From the NCBI RefSeq assembly GCF_024586455.1, contig NC_065921.1, positions 43,422,574 to 43,486,573 of the forward strand: a DNA stretch of 64,000 nt, read 5' to 3'. This document shows positions 60,156-64,000 of this stretch, piece by piece; the stretch's first letter is position 1, and the number at the start of each line of letters is the position of its first letter. A model generated the notes under the pieces. That model did no database searches. It had not been told where the DNA came from and saw only the letters and a program-made list of their open reading frames with translations. The position numbers were made by a program, and so were the translations under genes. This DNA is from Bactrocera neohumeralis. Lineage: Eukaryota > Arthropoda > Insecta > Diptera > Tephritidae.

Positions 60156-61521
60156 CAGTTGCGGTCAAAATAATAGTAGTGCTACTACTGCACATAGTTA
60201 AAAAATTCATAAAAAATATTTATTTGTGTCCAAGATTTACAAAAAGGTAAGTAATGCATTTTTTGATGTATTTTCATAAATTTTTGTGATAATCTGATAA
60301 AGATCGTTCAGCTATGGGACGAGGAAAGCACTGCACCGCTGAACAGCGCAACCTTATCAAAAAACTAATTTCAAACGGGAAAACTTACAAAGAAGTTGAA
60401 GAAAATATCGGCTGTTCACCGACAATGATTTCAAACGAGTTAAAATATAAATCCCAACCTGAAACACGTGGACGGCCACCCGCAATGACCGCTAAATTAG
60501 TCAATCGTGTGGTTAGATACTCGAAAAGTAATCCTTTGGCACCTGCAATTGATATCAAGAGTGACTTGCAGCTGGAAGCAAGTGTGGAAACTATCCGTAG
60601 ACGTATGCGGGAACAGGACTTAGCAGCTCATGGCCCAAGAAAAGTGCCGTTACTGACTAAGAAGCATGTAGCGCAAAGGCTTAAGCTTGCGAACGATCAC
60701 TTGGAATGGCCCCTTAAGAAATGGAGAAATATTTTGTGGACAGATGAATCCAAAATCGTGCTGCATGGTGCAAGAGGATCTCGCCAATATATCAGACGAC
60801 CCGCTAGTTCCGAATACAACCCGAAATATACAACTAAAACTATTAAACATGGAGGGTCAAGTATTATGATTTGGGCATGTTTTCATTATGGTGTTGGACC
60901 GATATACTGGATAAAAGAAATCATGGATCGTACTGTGTATATTCGAATTATGGAGGAAATCATGCTCCCTTTTGCCTGCGAAGAAATGCCACTACTTTGG
61001 GTCTTCCAGCAGGAATGGCCTGCACAGTCTCCAGACCTCAATCCAATAGAGAATTTGTGGTGCGATGTGAAAAAGGCAGTTTCTGTTGCTAATCCAACAA
61101 ATAATAATCAGCTTTGGGAAACAGTGGAGCGGGCATGGAAATCGATACCAAAGGAACGATGTGAACATCTCGTTAATTCAATGCATCGCCGATGTGTAGC
61201 TGTAATATCGAACAAAGGATACGCAACTAAATACTAATTATTTTATAATTAATTTTCTTATTATTTTCAATTTAAATCAGTTGAAAAGAAGAACTAATTG
61301 AAATATATTTTTGTTAAATAAAATCACACTACTATTTTTTTGACCGTCCACATGCATAAGGTCGTATGAAATAATTTTTTTATAACGTTGTAATGAATTT
61401 TTTCCTAAGTTTTGTTTTATGATTTTATTGTTAAGAGTGGTTGTTCCTTAAAATAAAAGCAACGAAAGTATTTAAATGAAAACATTCTACTTGGGCACTA
61501 CTATTATTTTGACCGCAGCTG
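60156..61521 (+). mobile_element. Tc1-family element with TIRs and an unbroken transposase frame
   Basis: The ends match over about 27 bp with one mismatch (CAGTTGCGGTCAAAATAATA at 60156; the complement at the right ends at 61521 with CAGCTG). TA flanks both sides (60154-60155, 61522-61523). A second, imperfect copy of the end lies internally at 61325-61348 (actactatttttttgaccgt), followed by 170 bp of extra DNA before the outer end. Of all transposons in the window this is the best preserved. Confidence 0.9.
60314..61237 (+). CDS. Tc1-family transposase, 307 residues, lacking the second catalytic Asp segment
   Basis: Cut-and-paste transposase. Residues about 1-110 are the bipartite DNA-binding region: first helix-turn-helix KKLISNGKTYKEVEENIGCS, GRPPAMT hook, second HTH IKSDLQLEASVETIRRRMRE. 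The catalytic domain has WTDESK (first Asp), then RRPASSEYNPKYTTKTIKHG, SIMIWACFHYGVGPIYWI and MEEIMLPFACEEMPLLWVFQQ. The sequence then runs straight into EWPAQSPDLNPIENLW, which carries the final acidic residue. In Tc1 transposases about 25-30 residues, including the second Asp in QQDNDPKHT, lie between these two blocks. The loss keeps the frame but should abolish catalysis. Usual length is about 335-345 residues. The start ATG follows gctatgggacg with no better upstream Met. Confidence 0.9.
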   Translation: MGRGKHCTAEQRNLIKKLISNGKTYKEVEENIGCSPTMISNELKYKSQPETRGRPPAMTAKLVNRVVRYSKSNPLAPAIDIKSDLQLEASVETIRRRMREQDLAAHGPRKVPLLTKKHVAQRLKLANDHLEWPLKKWRNILWTDESKIVLHGARGSRQYIRRPASSEYNPKYTTKTIKHGGSSIMIWACFHYGVGPIYWIKEIMDRTVYIRIMEEIMLPFACEEMPLLWVFQQEWPAQSPDLNPIENLWCDVKKAVSVANPTNNNQLWETVERAWKSIPKERCEHLVNSMHRRCVAVISNKGYATKY

Positions 61522-62889
61522 TAGATGATGCTGCACCCGCTTAACTGCAAAGTGGCAAGCGTTTTTGACTTGCAGCGCAATGGGCGCAACGCCGTACAGC
61601 CGTACACAGGCATATGTGTGTATGTTTGCATGTACAACTGCATGTACTATAAGTGATTTTTAATTTGTTATTTACATATTTATGCTCCAAGATGAGGAGC
61701 GCCGTTAAAATTTATATATGTTTTCATATATTACTATATTATTTCCATATGTTTGTATGTATGTATGTGCATTTTCGCAACTTTCGTATGTATAAAAAAT
61801 AAAATATTATCGTATGCATAGTATGTATGTATGTATGTACATATAAATGTGTGTGTGTATATATAAAATCTCGCTTTCGACTAAAACATGTAACAGAAAA
61901 ATTAAAATTTACATTGAGGAACAACAACAAAAGACAAATTATAATTCTCAGTATGCATGTGCATGTGTATAATTACAGGCAAAATCGCATAAAATCACAA
62001 AACAATTTCCCCACATCACCAAACTCCAGCCGTATCTTCTATAACTTCTCATTACTGATTTCGCACGCTCTATATGTACAACTACATATTGCTTCTGCTC
62101 TAATACTCGAATTTTCGTCTGCACAAAAACATTGAAAAAATTGCTGTATGTATGTGTGTAAAATGGTAATTGCCAAGCGTTATACGCAAAAAAGCCTTTT
62201 AATTAATTTCATTAATTTTTCCTGGTTTTCGCTTGTCAACTTAAGTGCTTCCTAGAATTTCAATCAATTAAATACATATGTACATGTGTTTATTAAGATT
62301 TTTTTGGTTCGCTTTAAACGTTTAGTCTTGATTTTGTTTAATTTCGCTTTGTGCATTTTTTATTTTGATTTTAGAATTTCGTTAAAAAATCTTTTGTCAC
62401 TTCTAATTTATGTAAATATGTATATACATACATATATGTATGTGTAGTGTGTGTGTATGTCGTGCCTTATCACTTCTTAAAATCAAATAATGTATATATT
62501 TGCAAGCCTTGCTTCGTTTTTTTCTAGTACATACTGTTTACAATTTTGTTTTTATTTCACATATACATATACATATATTTTAGCATTCGTTCTTTTGCCT
62601 TTTTTGTCTGCACAAAATATTGAAATTTGTCTGAGCTTAAGAATTTCTCTCACATTAGTAGTTATGTATTTACATACAATTTTCGTGCAATTTTGCTCGT
62701 GTTTGTTGTTATAGTATTATAATTGTTGTTGTTGTTGCCGTTTTCATACATATATGTACATGTTGTCATTTTGTTGTTTTTGGTTATTTTTCAAAAAACA
62801 TAGTAAATCATCGAGAAGAGATACATGAGTGTTAGCGATGTCATAATGATCGTCAAAACAATTAGAAATGTACTAGTAAATATATACAA
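61522..62889. other. Intergenic, AT-rich with microsatellites
   Basis: T-rich plus strand with short GTAT/TGTA and GTTGTT runs. No coding sequence recognised. Confidence 0.4.
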
Positions 62890-63057
62890 ACATCAGTCAG
62901 TAGGGCCCTTGCACAAGAATTTCCTGGCGAAGCCGATGGCCGAATCTCAGAGAATCTCACAACAGCGACAATACCGTGGGCGATGTCCAGTGGTAACTGG
63001 TGGCGGTGTAACTGGTGCGAAATAGGCGTGTACCTTAATATTTGGTAGATGATTCTG
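62890..63057 (-). other. GC-richer island, candidate terminal exon
   Basis: On the minus strand a long pyrimidine run ends in TTTTTTACAG (63058-63067), a good splice acceptor. It is followed by an open frame reading NHLPNIKVHAYFAPVTPPPV and ending RPRYCRCCEIL with a stop near 62950. The DNA below 62890 is A-rich on this strand, with CAACAACAACAA runs, as in fly 3' untranslated regions. A plus-strand frame (62825-63025, ending TGGGVTGAK) overlaps. I recognise neither protein, and the assignment is tentative. Confidence 0.25.
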
Positions 63058-63234
63058 TAAAAAATTACAACAACAATAATAATTAAAATTAATTGAATTA
63101 AATTAGTTTGATCACTCAGTTTAAACTAGTATGCTTAGAAAATTTCGCCTATTTTAAAAGTAAGATATATCGACAAATTGATAAATATTTCTTTTATGTT
63201 GGTGTGAAATTTGATCTCATTATCTCATGTCAAT

Positions 63235-63440
63235 TATTGTGTATTCACCAGCTGACCCGAATGATTTGTCTGTCGATTTTTGTATATTGTGTCAATGGAC
63301 TCATGGCACGTTCCCCAAAGCGTATTTTTAAGCTAAAACAGAAAAAGTAGCAGGGACCCAAATCAGACGAATGTGGTGGCTGGGCGAGGACTGCCATTTC
63401 GTGTTTAGCCAAAAACTCAGGCACCATCACACTTCAATGT
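63235..63440 (-). mobile_element. mariner transposase C-terminal fragment
   Basis: The minus strand reads PEFLAKHEMAVLAQPPHSSD, LGPCYFFCFSLKIRFGERAM: the third catalytic Asp region of a mariner transposase, with changes (usual PPYSPDLAPCDFF). Truncated on both sides. Confidence 0.7.
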
Positions 63441-63469
63441 GACAGTGCAAGATGAGCAAGTTAGGGATT

Positions 63470-63625
63470 TAGTCCAACGAGACTCAGCTGAGTTTCTTAA
63501 ATGTCTAGAAGAGCCAAAGGCATATAAATTTACTCTTCATAGGGTCTAATTGTTCTGGCTAGTTCGTCGGCTTGACTGTTAACAGAAATATCACTATGAC
63601 CTGGAACCTATTGCAGGTTTATCGT
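63470..63625 (-). mobile_element. LINE RNase H C-terminal fragment
   Basis: The minus strand reads VPGHSDISVNSQADELARTI, matching the conserved WVPGHSxxxGNxxADxLA end of the RNase H domain in LINE polymerases. Upstream and downstream frames are lost. Confidence 0.6.
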
Positions 63626-64000
63626 AAAATATTATCTAAAATCCACTAAGAGATGAAGGCATTTTTGCTTATTTTTTATGCAACCCTAATAGCCATGACG
63701 AACGGCAGCGTTAATACCGATTAAGTGCGCTCTTAGTCAGATCTAAATTTATATGTTGGTAACAGACAGCAGTAATGCGAGTTAGTGAACTGCTGACTGA
63801 CATTTTAATCAATTTCAATCAGTTCCATTTCCTCGTGAAGTATGCGTTTGAACTCCTTTTTGTTATTCCATCTCATGTTAAAACAATGATAATAATTTTG
63901 ATTTAACATAAATACGCTAAGTAGTAAAGTTACTTAATTTTTTTTCAATTCGTCTTTTGCTATTTACAATTTCAATTATTTTTGCAAAACAAGTGTCAGT
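63626..64000. other. Window end, no gene seen
   Basis: Probably decayed LINE sequence up to about 63760, then AT-rich DNA. Confidence 0.3.

Noticed and set aside
1..64000. tRNA or rRNA genes
   Set aside because: A scan by eye for B-box-like GGTTCGAATCC and rRNA-like blocks found none that folds convincingly; a covariance-model search would be needed to be sure.

Overview
The window is a piece of an insect nuclear genome. It has spliced genes with GT-AG introns, long AT-rich introns and intergenic DNA, and many Tc1/mariner, LINE and LTR elements. The UDP-glycosyltransferase and divergent ionotropic-receptor genes, an errantivirus, arthropod-type core promoters (Inr plus DPE) and dispersed repeats carrying GTCTGTCC runs all point to a higher fly. 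A tephritid fruit fly is my best guess, but that is inference from general repeat style and not a database match.

Layout. 0-7 kb is a graveyard of DNA transposons (three mariner-type lineages) and 3' ends of one RTE-type LINE. 7.0-9.4 kb holds a minus-strand ionotropic-receptor-like gene. It is broken by several frameshifts and by a 644-bp terminal-inverted-repeat element sitting in the region encoding the last part of the channel. 9.8-15.3 kb holds two mariner-type remnants, a 1.9-kb non-coding TIR element and a dead Tc1. 15.2-31.5 kb (unit A) and 34.9-46.6 kb (unit B) are two copies of a tandem segmental duplication. Each carries a UDP-glycosyltransferase (UGT) gene with a 5' non-coding exon, a very AT-rich first intron full of old transposon pieces, and five coding exons.

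The unit A UGT is intact: 518 residues with signal peptide, UGT signature, C-terminal membrane anchor and basic tail. The unit B UGT has perfect exons 2-5 and a preserved promoter, but its first coding exon is scrambled by small insertions that bring in an early stop. The units differ mainly by insertions. Unit A gained a three-level nest (non-coding repeat, then an errantivirus deletion derivative, then a non-coding TIR element inside the errantiviral 5' LTR) and a deleted mariner. Unit B gained a small mariner derivative and a nested repeat in intron 1. A nearly complete but frame-broken RTE-type LINE (32.0-34.7 kb) and a LINE RNase H fragment lie between the units.

46.6-60 kb has no gene I can support. 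It is a striking series of alternating T-rich and A-rich blocks, with a cluster of GGATTA/TAATCC sites near 54.5 kb and a large foldback-type element (55.95-57.83 kb) with about 390-bp arms around a GC-richer core. At 60.2-61.5 kb a Tc1-family element has an unbroken 307-codon transposase that lacks the segment carrying the second catalytic Asp. The window ends with a GC-richer island that may be an exon (about 62.9-63.06 kb) and two more transposon fragments.

Only the unit A UGT looks like a functional host gene, probably working in glycosylation of lipophilic xenobiotics or endobiotics in the ER. I found no convincing new multi-gene system. The most interesting items are the UGT pair with its apparent gene-conversion gradient, the receptor gene broken by a TIR element, the gag-env deletion derivative, the foldback element, and the uninterrupted but catalytically incomplete Tc1 transposase.
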